DNA of 16,304 bases from an uncultured Dorea sp. (GTDB lineage Bacteria > Bacillota > Clostridia > Lachnospirales > Lachnospiraceae). The stretch lies in NCBI GenBank assembly GCA_910579335.1, contig CAJTUQ010000062.1, positions 1 to 16,304 on the forward strand, given 5' to 3'. A model generated the notes under the pieces. It did not search any database. It had not been told where the DNA came from and was given only the letters and a program-made list of their open reading frames with translations. The position numbers and the translations under genes were made by a program. The number at the start of each line of letters is the position of its first letter. The first letter of the stretch is position 1. Positions 1 to 8,368 of the stretch are shown here, piece by piece.

Positions 1-2
1 GG

Positions 3-218
3 AAACGTTATATTGATGCTGAGAAATACAAGCAGCTGACAGACGAGGAGGCAAAAAGGTACTGGACGATTGACAATGATGATTTGTTCGGGAGAGGGCT
101 GCATCCGGACTTTGAGAAAGAGGCGGTCTTTTTGAAATGCCAGTACACGGGGAAAGTGGTTTCTTTTTCAGATAACAGAAGAGGCAGCCTGCCGCATTTT
201 AGAATCGGAGGTGTATAG
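3..218 (+). CDS. Minor capsid / head-completion protein, C-terminal part (5' end outside window)
   Basis: An open frame runs from the first complete codon at base 3 to a TAG at 216-218, giving 71 residues that begin KRYIDAEKYKQLTDEE and end PHFRIGGV. It is soluble and rich in charged and aromatic residues, with no signal peptide or membrane segment. Its position just upstream of two other neck-type proteins, and its sequence character, fit the phage putative minor capsid protein 1 family (Minor_capsid_1), which is usually only a little over 100 residues, so perhaps a third is missing. The stop lies one base before the next start, and the ribosome site for the next gene sits within its last codons, so translation is probably coupled. 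The family call is from memory of the family and gene order. Confidence 0.6.
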   Translation, partial: KRYIDAEKYKQLTDEEAKRYWTIDNDDLFGRGLHPDFEKEAVFLKCQYTGKVVSFSDNRRGSLPHFRIGGV

Positions 219-219
219 C

Positions 220-576
220 GTGGGGAAAGTGAGGATTGAAATGCAACCTGCGCAGAGAATCCTGCTGAAACGCTCGCTGAATGAGAACGGGGGAGCCCAG
301 AGGTTTTTCACCAGCGAGATGCAGAGGGTGATGCGCCCGTATGTGCCGGTTCTGGAAGGTGATTTGAGAAAGTCATCCGTGATAAAGGGAACGTGCATTG
401 AGTACAATACCCCCTATGCCAGGCGCCAGTTTTACGAGAACCGGGGAGAAGGAACCGAAGGTATGAATGGCGGAGGCGGCAGAGCGGGCCCTCAGTGGGC
501 GCAGAGGGCATGGGCGGACAACGGGGACACAGTTGTGAAATCCGTGGCGAATTATGTAGGAGGAAAGGCAAAATGA
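220..576 (+). CDS. Minor capsid protein 2-like neck protein
   Basis: The protein is 118 residues from a GTG start at 220. A GGAGGT site at 207-212 sits seven bases before that GTG, which favours it over the in-frame GTG at 211. It contains the stretch KSSVIKGTCIEYNTPYARRQ and a Gly-rich segment near residues 86-93, followed by GPQWAQRAWADN. The pattern of a basic N-terminus, a 'Y.TPYA..Q.YE' core and a C-terminal 'W..RA' motif is typical of phage minor capsid 2 / head-tail joining proteins (Minor_capsid_2, HK97 gp10-like). It likely forms part of the neck ring between portal and tail. Its stop overlaps the next ATG (ATGA, 573-576). A tail-completion protein is the nearest alternative role. 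Confidence 0.65.
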   Translation: MGKVRIEMQPAQRILLKRSLNENGGAQRFFTSEMQRVMRPYVPVLEGDLRKSSVIKGTCIEYNTPYARRQFYENRGEGTEGMNGGGGRAGPQWAQRAWADNGDTVVKSVANYVGGKAK

Positions 577-1013
577 GCATAATTGAAAGTATACGGGCAT
601 TCATTAACGAATGTCCGTTTTTAAATGAATTTGACGCCGCTGTCGGCGTGGAGTATCTTCCGGAGGATGAAAAGTCCTATATTATCGGAGCGTCAATTAC
701 GGACAAGCCGGTTGTGAAAAGTTATATGAACGGAGACAAGGTCAAGCGCTTCAATTTTGTGTTCGCAAGCCGTGAGTATTTTGGAAGGGACAATGTTGAA
801 AACATGGATGTTGCGGATTTTTACGAGCATTTTTCGGAATGGCTGGAAGAATGTGACGTGAGCGGGAACCTTCCGGTATTATCCGAAGGGAAAGAAACAA
901 GGTGCATCCGGGCGCTGACAAACGGTTATGTATTTAACCAGACGGAAACAAAGGCGCAGTATCAGATACAGTGCCAGTTGATTTATTATCAGAAAAGAAC
1001 AGGAGGAATTTAA
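573..1013 (+). CDS. Minor capsid protein 3 / tail terminator-like protein
   Basis: The protein is 146 residues from ATG 573. AGGAGGA immediately upstream (557-564) and the ATGA overlap with the previous stop support this start over a longer in-frame extension. It starts MSIIESIRAFINECPFLNEF and has an alternating alpha/beta character without membrane segments. Size and place, between a gp10-like neck protein and the tail tube gene, fit Minor_capsid_3 proteins. Many of these are thought to act as the tail terminator that caps the tail tube and meets the neck. It is followed two bases later by the tail tube gene, whose ribosome site lies in its last codons. Confidence 0.6.
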   Translation: MSIIESIRAFINECPFLNEFDAAVGVEYLPEDEKSYIIGASITDKPVVKSYMNGDKVKRFNFVFASREYFGRDNVENMDVADFYEHFSEWLEECDVSGNLPVLSEGKETRCIRALTNGYVFNQTETKAQYQIQCQLIYYQKRTGGI

Positions 1014-1015
1014 AA

Positions 1016-1531
1016 ATGAGTGGAATCACAGGGAGACATATGATAGGCGAGTATTTGAATACCACGCCTAAAAAGGAAGCTAAGACATGGGGAGTGATGG
1101 GAAGTGGCTTTACTGAGGCGAACGAGGAGGTAAACGCACAGACGGACTCCAAAAAATATATCAATGACGCATCGGCGACGGGTTCCGTAAAGAGCTATGA
1201 GTGGACGAAGCCGATTGTGGCGGATTTGATAGAAGATGAGGAGGTTATTGCATATCTGGCGGATATCGGCCGTCTGATGAAGACGGGAGGAGAGTGCGAG
1301 ACGGAACATGTTACCGTTCATTTTAATAAGCCGGTATCCGGAAAGGATAATATATACTATGCAAGGAAAATCGGCGTATCCGTTGCTATTTCTTCGTTTT
1401 CCGATAATGACGGGGAGATGCAGATTGAGGGCGACCTGTTAGGACGCGGGGATATCGTAGAAGGAGAATTTGATACAGTTGCAAGGACATTTACAGAAAA
1501 AGCAGGCATTGTAGTGCAGCCGGAAAATTAA
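1016..1531 (+). CDS. Major tail (tube) protein
   Basis: The protein is 171 residues starting at ATG 1016, after AGGAGG at 1001-1006. It begins MSGITGRHMIGEYLNTTPKK and shows features common to siphophage tail tube proteins. These are an early 'W..MG.GFTE' segment, a central 'Y.ND.SATGSVKSYEW' segment, a long acidic middle, and a beta-rich C-terminal half with 'GEF......FT'. It would polymerise into stacked rings around the tape measure protein. Its place just before two small chaperone-position genes and the tape measure gene supports this strongly. A 46-base gap, with AGAGGAGA ahead of the next start, separates it from the next gene. Confidence 0.85.
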   Translation: MSGITGRHMIGEYLNTTPKKEAKTWGVMGSGFTEANEEVNAQTDSKKYINDASATGSVKSYEWTKPIVADLIEDEEVIAYLADIGRLMKTGGECETEHVTVHFNKPVSGKDNIYYARKIGVSVAISSFSDNDGEMQIEGDLLGRGDIVEGEFDTVARTFTEKAGIVVQPEN

Positions 1532-1577
1532 AGAGCCGGCAGCAGGAAGCCAAGATTAGGGAAGAGGAGATTTAGAA

Positions 1578-1937
1578 ATGTTTACATGGGAAAATAAGAA
1601 CTATCCGTTTGACATTATGGATGCGGATACAATGCAGGTATTTAATAAGGCTGAAAAGGAGTTTTGGGGGGCGCTCAAGGACTATGAAAGCAAAAACGCA
1701 AAGGACGGAAAGATTGATGCGGAAGGGGTAAGGGCAGAATGCCGGATGATAGACACCTTTTTTGAGAATGTGTTCGGCTCCGGAAAGGCAAAGGAAATGT
1801 TCCGTTCAAGGTTCAGTCTTTCCGAGCGGACGAAAGCGGTGAAAAAGCTTTACAATTTAAAGAAAAGCCAGATGGAGGAGCATAATTCCAGGGTGGCGGA
1901 ATTAGGGCTTCTTATCTCTTCGGGAGGTGAAGATTGA
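1578..1937 (+). CDS. Small tail protein in the tail assembly chaperone position
   Basis: The protein is 119 residues from ATG 1578 with GAGGAGA upstream. It starts MFTWENKNYPFDIMDADTMQ and is helical and highly charged, with a C-terminal basic helix (KKLYNLKKSQMEEHN). I associate this sequence type with a small family of unknown function found beside Gp15 in clostridial phages (DUF6673, from memory). Lying between tail tube and tape measure, it probably helps load or fold the tape measure during tail assembly. Its TGA (1935-1937) overlaps the TTG start of the next gene. The role rests mainly on position. Confidence 0.65.
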   Translation: MFTWENKNYPFDIMDADTMQVFNKAEKEFWGALKDYESKNAKDGKIDAEGVRAECRMIDTFFENVFGSGKAKEMFRSRFSLSERTKAVKKLYNLKKSQMEEHNSRVAELGLLISSGGED

Positions 1938-2602
1938 TAATTGAAACACCTCCGGCATCCGTGGATGTCGGAGGTGTTCTCTATGACGTTGATACGGATT
2001 TCGGCACGATGATAGAAATAGAAAACCTGATTATGGGAAAGGAAGTCACAAAGGAGCAGAGAACGTTCGCAGATGAAATTATCCGGTACAACCCGGAACT
2101 TTCCTTTGACGAGGCCTGTATGAATGCAAAGTACCATGAGGCATTGCATCTTTTCTATAAAGGCAATATTCCGCAGGACTTGGAAAAAGCGATAGAAAAG
2201 CTGGTCTGGTTCTATGGATGCGGAAAATCAGAGACAAAAGGAAAGCAGGGGAAAAAGCCGCTTTATTCATACCGTCACGATTTTGATTATATTAATGCGG
2301 GGTTTATGCAGGATTATAAAATAGATTTGTTCGAGGTAAAATCCCTGCACTGGTGGAAGTTTGTAAGCATGTTCTGCGCACTGAGGGACGACTGTAAAAT
2401 CAGAGAGATTATGGGATATCGGGGAGCGGATACAAAGGGCATGGACAAGGAGCAGAGGAAATACATAAAGGAAATGCAGAGAAGGTATGCCCTTCCTGAT
2501 GACGGGCTGACAACGGAAGAGGAGGAGCTAAGGAACAGACTCCAGGCGGAGTTGCTGAACGGGGGAGATGTGAGCGGGATATTGAAGGAGAAAAACAGTT
2601 GA
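1934..2602 (+). CDS. Phage Gp15-family tail assembly protein
   Basis: The protein is 222 residues. The best start is TTG at 1934, with GGGAGGTGA at 1922-1930 just upstream and a four-base TTGA overlap with the preceding stop. Gp15-family hallmarks are visible: an N-terminal 'V...G..Y.VDTDF' strand and helix, a central LSFDEACMNAKYHEALHLFY segment, 'YSYRHDFDYINAGFMQDYKIDL' split over residues ~111-132, and 'LHWWKF...ALRDDCKIREIMGYR'. It ends in an acidic, helical tail. Gp15 proteins of A118-like phages lie directly before the tape measure gene and are considered its assembly chaperone. No frameshift joins it to the previous frame, because an in-frame TGA at 1928-1930 closes its frame just upstream. 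Confidence 0.85.
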   Translation: MIIETPPASVDVGGVLYDVDTDFGTMIEIENLIMGKEVTKEQRTFADEIIRYNPELSFDEACMNAKYHEALHLFYKGNIPQDLEKAIEKLVWFYGCGKSETKGKQGKKPLYSYRHDFDYINAGFMQDYKIDLFEVKSLHWWKFVSMFCALRDDCKIREIMGYRGADTKGMDKEQRKYIKEMQRRYALPDDGLTTEEEELRNRLQAELLNGGDVSGILKEKNS

Positions 2603-2653
2603 ATGCTACATTTTGCAGATGGAGTATAAAACAATTAAGGAAGGTGCAGTGAA

Positions 2654-2722
2654 ATGCTGCCGACATATTTGGCAGAAAGAGTATCAGGCTGTAATGCTCA
2701 GATGAATATGGAGGTAGCGTGA
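2654..2722 (+). CDS. Possible 22-residue micro-ORF in the Gp15-tape measure gap
   Basis: ATG at 2654 follows AAGGAAGGTG (2636-2645) and opens a frame of 22 codons (starts MLPTYLAERVSGC) that stops at TGA 2720-2722. A second 7-codon frame begins at 2724, right after another AGGTAGCGTGAG segment. Nothing in the peptide points to a known function. It could be a leader peptide that modulates the terminator immediately downstream (2749-2782), or simply chance. It is included because the ribosome site is plausible and the gap is otherwise without genes. Confidence 0.25.
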   Translation: MLPTYLAERVSGCNAQMNMEVA

Positions 2723-2748
2723 GATGACATTTAGAGAGTCAGCGTAGC

Positions 2749-2782
2749 AAGAACACCGCTCAAAGATGGGCGGTGTTCTTTT
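2749..2782 (+). terminator. Intrinsic terminator between the Gp15 and tape measure genes
   Basis: AAGAACACCGC (2749-2759) pairs perfectly with GCGGTGTTCTT (2770-2780). Two further pairs (one wobble) close a six-base AAAGAT loop, and a T run follows (2779-2782). This is a strong hairpin in the middle of what looks like one late operon, 112 bases before the tape measure start. The remaining gap bases (2783-2894) show no convincing promoter, so tape measure expression presumably depends on read-through. Confidence 0.75.
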
Positions 2783-2894
2783 ATACAGAAAAGCATTCCG
2801 AAATAATTAAATAGGCGGAGAGCATGCTATGCCGAGAAAGATAGCTGAGTGAACAAAGAGAACAGAAGTCCGACAAGAAAAAAGGAGGGAATAT

Positions 2895-5800
2895 ATGGCG
2901 GACGGAAGTATCGTTATAGAAACAGACCTTGACAACAGCGGTGTTAAATCAGGTCTAAGTAAATTAAAAGGAACGGTTGCCAAAGGCGTTGCAGCATTGG
3001 GAATCGGGACGATGTTTAAGAAATCTATGGATGTCGGCAGCAGCTTTGAATCAGCCATGAGCGAAGTGAAGGCGATTTCGGGAGCGTCAGGAAAGGACTT
3101 TGAAAAGCTGACAGAAACAGCTAAAGAAATGGGTGCATCAACAAAATTCAGCGCTACGGAGAGTGCTGAGGCGTTGAAATACATGTCTATGGCGGGCTGG
3201 GATACAAAGCAAATGGTTTCTGGATTGGCCGGCGTTATGGATCTTGCCGCGGCATCCGGAGAAAGTCTGGGAACGGTGTCTGATATTGTTACGGATGCGA
3301 TGACGGCGTTTGGACTGGAGGCAAAGGAGAGTACGCATTTTGCAGATGTTCTTGCAAAGGCATCCAGCAGCTCCAATACAAACGTGGGTATGATGGGAGA
3401 AACCTTCAAGTATGTTGCGCCAATTGCAGGAGCTATGAAATATTCTGTTGAAGATACGGCTACAGCCATCGGACTTATGGCCAATGCCGGTATTAAAGGA
3501 GGAGAGGCCGGAACTGCCTTGCGCTCCGTACTTACAAGGCTGGTAAAACCTCCGAAGGAAGCAGCAGAGGCGCTTGACAATCTTGGAATCAGTGCAAAAA
3601 ACTCTGACGGGACCATGAAACCTCTTCGGGAGGTATTAGGAGACTTACGGGAGAAATTCGCAGGTCTTGATGATAGTCAAAAAGCTCAGTATGCCGCAAG
3701 CATTGCAGGTCAAGAGGGAATGTCCGGACTTCTTGCGATTGTAAATGCCAGTGAAGGAGATTTTCAGAAACTGACAAATGCGATTGATAATTCAAAAGAT
3801 GCAGCAAAGAAGCAGGCTGACACTATGAATAACAATCTGAAAGGCGCAATGTGTGAACTTGGCTCTGCCGCAGAGGCAGCCGGGATAGAAATCTATGATG
3901 GGTTTAAAAAGCCGCTGACAAAAATGGTAAAGGAGGGCGCAAAGAAGATCCGGGGGCTGGCAACGGCAATTAAGGAAAATGAGATTGAGTCTATCGTGCC
4001 GGATGAAGTGGTGAATGGCGTCAAGAACCTGGGCAGCATCGCAAAGACAGTCGGCGGGGGCGGCATAAAGGTGCTGTCTCAGGGCGTGAAAGGGCTTGCA
4101 GATAATTTGAACGTTGTTATTCCGCTGGCTACGGGATTATTTACGGCATTTAAAGGCTATGCTGCAGTGAAGATGGTGGTGACGGCTTTCAGGACGATGC
4201 AGGCAACGATGGAGGGTGCGAGCACAGGGATGACTTTGCTCGGTACGGCGATAAAGCTGTTTACCGGAAAGACGATTGAGGCGACGACGGTGACAGGAAT
4301 GTTTAACGCCGCATGTACGGCTCTTGGCGGCCCTATAGGAGTGGCGATAGTTGCAGTCGGGGCGCTGGCAGCAGGATTAGGCGCATATGGTTTGATTTCA
4401 GGGAAGTTAATTTCAGAAGAAAAAGTATTCGCTGACAAGGTTGAGAAATCTGCAGAAAAGCAGAAGGAATATTTAAAGTCCATAGAAGGGAACCGTAAGG
4501 CAAGGGAGGAGGCCATAGAGACTACGCAGACAGAAGGGAAACAGGCCAGCTTTCTTGCAGAAAAACTCAACGACCTTATGTCGGTGGAAAATAAGAGTGC
4601 CGGGCAGAAGGAACAGATAAAAACGATTGTTGAAAAGCTGAATGAGCTTCTTCCGGATTTGGGGCTCGCATACGATGAGGAAAAGGATAAGCTGAACCAG
4701 TCAACGGATGCCATTAGGAAGAATATAGCGGCGCAAAAAGAACAGGCGATGGCAAAAGCCTATGGAGCCCAGATGGAAGGAATCACCGAAGATATCCTTA
4801 AAACTGAAGATAAACTCGCTAAGGCAACGGAACAGAGGACAAAGGCAGAGGAAAAACTGGCAAAGGCGAAGAAAGAGCTTGGCGATAAAGTCCTGCAGGG
4901 CGATAAGTTCGCAATTAAGGAGATGACAGAGCTTAAGGCGGCTTATGAATCTGCAGACGAGCAGGTAAAAAAGTACCAGAAGAGTATCGAAGGGCTGAAT
5001 GAAGACCTTGAGACGGCAAGCAACAGGGAAATCGGCTATGCAAATTATGGGGAGTTTCTTGGCAGTATTGACGAAGTCTGCGAAGAAGCGAAGATAAAGG
5101 CAGGAGATATTCCGGAATCGGTCAGTCAGGGAATAAAAGACGGCCTCTATGTCAATCCGATGACCGGAGAGGAACTCAATGCCCTGATGAATCTGGACGG
5201 TTTAGTGCAGAAAGCATTGGAAGAAGGAAAAGAAGTGTCCTTTGCTGTTGCGCAGGGAATACAGTCCGGCCAGTATGCGCTTCCGGAAAGTACGGCGGCG
5301 CTTGAGAACATGGTGAAGTTTGACGGTATGATTCGAAATGCCGGAGTACAGGGAGAGAAGCTTTCAGTAGAGCTTGCGAATAAAATTGCGCAGGGAAAGA
5401 TGACGATTGATGAGGCAGTCTTGCAAATGTGCGATGCGGCAGGGCTTACGCCGGAGCAATTTGGCATTACGCAGGTGCTGGATAAAGCGGCGCAGGAGAC
5501 AAAGAAATCATCTGACGAAATCAAGAAAAGCATCGAAATAGCGCCGACAGACAATTCGGAAGCGGCAAAAGCATCAGAATCGTCATTTACGGATAATTAC
5601 GGAAAAGGTCCCGAAAAGGTGAAAAAGAGCTCTTCCGAGATGTCTAAAAATTCCGGGATTAAGGGACAGGATAATTCTGGGAGCGCCAAAAAAACAGTGG
5701 ATACTTACACGGGCAATCTCGAAAAAGGGGAAGCAAAGGCAAAAACGGCGGCAAAGAATTTAGAAAAAGCCGGGACTGAAGGTTTGGGGGCGGATGCGTC

Positions 5801-7655
5801 CGAAGCAAAGAAGGCCGGGGAGAAATTAGGCGAAGCGTTTGCCGACGGAATAACCTCCAAAGCAGGCAGTGTAAAAAAAGCGGGTAAAAAAGCCGCATCG
5901 TCCGGCAAAAGCGGCGCCAATGCGGAAAAAGAGGGATTTGTAACGGTCGGAAAAAATATTTCGTCCGGTATTGCATCTGGAATTAATGCTAATTCCGGCG
6001 TCGTGGCGGAAGCGGCAAGACGTGTCATCAGAAATGCAAAAAAGGCAGCAAATAGCGAGTCAGACAGCCATTCCCCTTCCCGCGTATTCAGGGATGAAGT
6101 GGGAAAGTTCCTTCCGCTCGGAGTGGCCGTTGGCATTGAAAAACATACGGGCGCCGTTGAGAAAGCGTCCAGAGGAATGGCGCATGCTTCCGTAGAAGCG
6201 GCTGCGGACGAGCTGGGGATTCATTCCCCGTCAAAAGCATTTCAAAACATTGTCGGCGTCAATATTCCAAAAGGGATTGCCGTCGGTATAAGTGTAGCAA
6301 AGATGGAACTGACTGCGGAGATGAGAAGCACGATGAATGAAGTGCTTGCCACGGCCCAAAAAGCAGCAAGTGAAGGAAAATATTCACAGATTGGAAGCGA
6401 TTTGGCGGGCGGCCTATCGGAATCCTTAAGCCTTGCGAAATCCAGAGGTACAAACAGCCTGCAGGAATCTATGAATGCACAGTATGATTCATTGACGGTG
6501 GCGCACAAGAAAGCGGAAGACAAGCTACAGAGTAAGATAAAGAAGACAAAAAGCAAGAAGAATAAGAAAAAACGAAAAAAACAGTTATCCAAGTTAAAGG
6601 CGGCAAATAAACAGGAAGCGGCGCAGCTTCAGGAGGCGGGAGAAAAGGTGTCCAATGCTTTTAATACGGCCTTTGAGAAGGAAGCGGAGCGCTTGACACA
6701 GATTGCCCAAAAGCAGCTTCAGGAGCTTTCAGAAAACTACCAGAAAGAATATGACCGTATCGCAGGATTGAGGGACAGTCTGACGAACAAACAGCAGTCA
6801 TGGGGGAATATTTATGACCTCAGACAGAACATTTCTGATATCGAGAGGTACCAGAAGCAGCTGAAAGCGCTTGAGAATAAGGTGCCGGAATCCATGATGG
6901 AAAGGATTCTCGGCATGAATGTGGACGAAGCGTCCGCTTACATGGATTGGTTTCAAGCTATGTCAAATGAGCAGCAGAAGGTATATATTGCAAACTGGAA
7001 CAAGCAGCAATCCATGTCGGAAACATTTTCAAACAGCTTTTTTGCGGAAGATTTTGCAAAGCTTGAAAAACAATACCAGACAGAACTAAAGAAGGCTACG
7101 GACAGTCTGCAAAAACAGATACAGCAGGCAGGAGTTAATATTGCGAAAGGACTGACAGAGGGAATAGAGTCTGAGACCCGAAGCGCAAGCAAAGCAATAA
7201 AGAACTTGTGCAAGAACCTGATAAAGACTGCCAGGAAGCAGCTGGGAATCAAATCGCCTTCCCGTGAATTTGCGGAGATTGGAAGATACGACATATTAGG
7301 TATGGAAAAGGGGCATGAGAAGGAAGCCAAGAAACTGTACCGGCAGATGGAAGACGTGTCTGAGACAATGGCGCAGAGATTTGCCAGAGCCCGTCTTAAC
7401 ATTCCAGAACTTCAAGGACGTATGCAGGCGGCGGTGCACAAGCAGATGAGAAGGATAACGGCCGACGTCCAGGTGCCGCACATATCGCAGAATGCAGTTT
7501 CAGGAAAAGAAACAGAACGCATTGTATATGCAGGTCCGGAGAAGATAGAGCTTGTATCCGTGCTTGACGGGAGGGAAGTGGCAAGATGTACGGTTCCTTT
7601 CATGGATCAGTTTTTGAATGACGCTATGAAACGCAGACTGAGAGGAGGAGTGTGA
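2895..7655 (+). CDS. Tape measure protein (TP901-family, with membrane segments)
   Basis: The protein is 1586 residues from ATG 2895, with AGGAGGG at 2883-2889. It sets tail length, fills the tail lumen and is thought to help deliver DNA through the membrane. The N-terminal part, about residues 40-260, is the TP901 core domain (PhageMin_Tail). Cues are 'FE.AMSEVKAISGA', 'STKFSATESAEALKYMSMAGW', 'GIKGGEAGTALRSVLTRLVKP' and a 'GQEGMSGLLAIV' segment. Hydrophobic stretches lie at about 407-430 and 478-502. Long charged coiled coils follow at about 520-720. The C-terminal half carries recurrent G-x-N-I-x-x-G-[IL]-x-x-G-I elements (1019, 1413) and SPS[RK]-x-F elements (1060, 1111, 1454). A very Lys-rich run, KKNKKKRKKQ, lies at 1221-1230. 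No lysozyme or peptidase domain is evident. Its TGA overlaps the next ATG by one base. Confidence 0.95.
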   Translation: MADGSIVIETDLDNSGVKSGLSKLKGTVAKGVAALGIGTMFKKSMDVGSSFESAMSEVKAISGASGKDFEKLTETAKEMGASTKFSATESAEALKYMSMAGWDTKQMVSGLAGVMDLAAASGESLGTVSDIVTDAMTAFGLEAKESTHFADVLAKASSSSNTNVGMMGETFKYVAPIAGAMKYSVEDTATAIGLMANAGIKGGEAGTALRSVLTRLVKPPKEAAEALDNLGISAKNSDGTMKPLREVLGDLREKFAGLDDSQKAQYAASIAGQEGMSGLLAIVNASEGDFQKLTNAIDNSKDAAKKQADTMNNNLKGAMCELGSAAEAAGIEIYDGFKKPLTKMVKEGAKKIRGLATAIKENEIESIVPDEVVNGVKNLGSIAKTVGGGGIKVLSQGVKGLADNLNVVIPLATGLFTAFKGYAAVKMVVTAFRTMQATMEGASTGMTLLGTAIKLFTGKTIEATTVTGMFNAACTALGGPIGVAIVAVGALAAGLGAYGLISGKLISEEKVFADKVEKSAEKQKEYLKSIEGNRKAREEAIETTQTEGKQASFLAEKLNDLMSVENKSAGQKEQIKTIVEKLNELLPDLGLAYDEEKDKLNQSTDAIRKNIAAQKEQAMAKAYGAQMEGITEDILKTEDKLAKATEQRTKAEEKLAKAKKELGDKVLQGDKFAIKEMTELKAAYESADEQVKKYQKSIEGLNEDLETASNREIGYANYGEFLGSIDEVCEEAKIKAGDIPESVSQGIKDGLYVNPMTGEELNALMNLDGLVQKALEEGKEVSFAVAQGIQSGQYALPESTAALENMVKFDGMIRNAGVQGEKLSVELANKIAQGKMTIDEAVLQMCDAAGLTPEQFGITQVLDKAAQETKKSSDEIKKSIEIAPTDNSEAAKASESSFTDNYGKGPEKVKKSSSEMSKNSGIKGQDNSGSAKKTVDTYTGNLEKGEAKAKTAAKNLEKAGTEGLGADASEAKKAGEKLGEAFADGITSKAGSVKKAGKKAASSGKSGANAEKEGFVTVGKNISSGIASGINANSGVVAEAARRVIRNAKKAANSESDSHSPSRVFRDEVGKFLPLGVAVGIEKHTGAVEKASRGMAHASVEAAADELGIHSPSKAFQNIVGVNIPKGIAVGISVAKMELTAEMRSTMNEVLATAQKAASEGKYSQIGSDLAGGLSESLSLAKSRGTNSLQESMNAQYDSLTVAHKKAEDKLQSKIKKTKSKKNKKKRKKQLSKLKAANKQEAAQLQEAGEKVSNAFNTAFEKEAERLTQIAQKQLQELSENYQKEYDRIAGLRDSLTNKQQSWGNIYDLRQNISDIERYQKQLKALENKVPESMMERILGMNVDEASAYMDWFQAMSNEQQKVYIANWNKQQSMSETFSNSFFAEDFAKLEKQYQTELKKATDSLQKQIQQAGVNIAKGLTEGIESETRSASKAIKNLCKNLIKTARKQLGIKSPSREFAEIGRYDILGMEKGHEKEAKKLYRQMEDVSETMAQRFARARLNIPELQGRMQAAVHKQMRRITADVQVPHISQNAVSGKETERIVYAGPEKIELVSVLDGREVARCTVPFMDQFLNDAMKRRLRGGV
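5946..7310 (+). repeat. Degenerate protein repeats in the tape measure C-terminal half
   Basis: Within the tape measure frame, VGKNISSGIASGI (residues 1018-1030), VGKFLPLGVAVGI (1069-1081), VGVNIPKGIAVGI (1120-1132) and GVNIAKGLTEGI (from 1413) are variants of one motif. They alternate with HSPSRVF (1059), HSPSKAF (1110) and KSPSREF (1453). The first two HSPS units are exactly 51 residues apart. At DNA level the copies are diverged, so they are old duplications rather than fresh tandem repeats. Such units are common in Firmicutes tape measures, where copy number tends to vary with tail length. Confidence 0.7.
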
Positions 7656-8368
7656 TGAGACGCGGTACATTGGGGGTGCAGATAGGGGATAAGCATACTT
7701 TGAAAGACTGGAATCTGGGGTGGACGGCAGTGAACCTCGGATTCCCGGAAGCTAAGACCTATGAACAGGACATTCCTGGAGCAGACGGGACGCTTGATTT
7801 GACGGAGGCGATGACTTCGGGAGACGTGAAATATAAGAACCGCCCTCTGTCGCTGGAGTTTGAGGTCGAAGACAAGGACTTTTACCGATGGAGTATCCTG
7901 GCATCAGAGATTGCCAACTATCTGTCAGGCCGGAAAATGAAGATTATTTTAGATAACGACCCGTATTTTTATTATGCCGGCAGGCTGGGGATAGATGTGG
8001 AAAAAACGGAAAAGAGCGAAAGCAGGCTGGTGATTTCAGGTGACGTGGAGCCGTATAAGTACGAATTGTATTCCAGTCTTGAGGATTGGGTGTGGGATTC
8101 GTTTAATCTTGAAACGGGAATAATCCGGGAGTACAAGGATATGCAGGTTGAAGGTTCGCACAGACTGCTCATTCCGGGGCTGAGGAAGAGGATAGTTCCG
8201 GCCATTCTGTGTTCGGGGCCGATGCGGGTGTTGCATGCCGGAAAGACTTATGAATTGAAGGCGGGGAAAAATAAAGTGTTCGATATCTGGCTCGGTGAAG
8301 GAGAGAATGTCTTGGTTTTTACCGGAACAGGGAAAGTATCTGTAGAGTACAGGGGAGGCAGTTTGTAA
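7655..8368 (+). CDS. Distal tail protein (Dit-like)
   Basis: The protein is 237 residues. ATG 7655 is preferred over the adjacent GTG 7652 because GGAGG (7644-7648) is six bases before it. It shares its first base with the tape measure stop. Dit cues are an N-terminal 'IGDKHTLKDWNLGW' strand, 'PEAKTYEQDIPGADGTLDLTEA', 'YKNRPLSLEFEVED' and 'L.G.KMKIILDNDPYFYYAGRL', followed by a beta-rich C-terminal lobe (about residues 150-237). In siphophages Dit forms a hexameric hub at the tail tip, joining the tube to Tal and the receptor-binding structures. The next gene begins immediately after its stop (TAA then ATG), consistent with a Dit-Tal pair. Confidence 0.85.
   Translation: MRRGTLGVQIGDKHTLKDWNLGWTAVNLGFPEAKTYEQDIPGADGTLDLTEAMTSGDVKYKNRPLSLEFEVEDKDFYRWSILASEIANYLSGRKMKIILDNDPYFYYAGRLGIDVEKTEKSESRLVISGDVEPYKYELYSSLEDWVWDSFNLETGIIREYKDMQVEGSHRLLIPGLRKRIVPAILCSGPMRVLHAGKTYELKAGKNKVFDIWLGEGENVLVFTGTGKVSVEYRGGSL

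Noticed and set aside
1900..1940. Programmed -1 frameshift joining the two chaperone-position genes
   Set aside because: The downstream frame has a TGA at 1928-1930, so both frames are open together for only a few bases, and no slippery heptamer lies there. A TTG start with a good ribosome site explains the arrangement.
2807..3616. A 269-codon open frame on the - strand opposite the tape measure gene
   Set aside because: It is a shadow of the strong coding pattern on the + strand. Its translation is low-complexity Ser/Ala/Pro-rich, with no ribosome site or family signal. The same applies to the - strand frames at 4157-4714, 5147-5554 and 14202-15038.
6567..6581. A6 and A7 runs in the tape measure gene as slippage or frameshift sites
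   Set aside because: They simply encode a Lys-rich stretch; the frame stays open for over 1000 bases afterwards and no alternative product is suggested.
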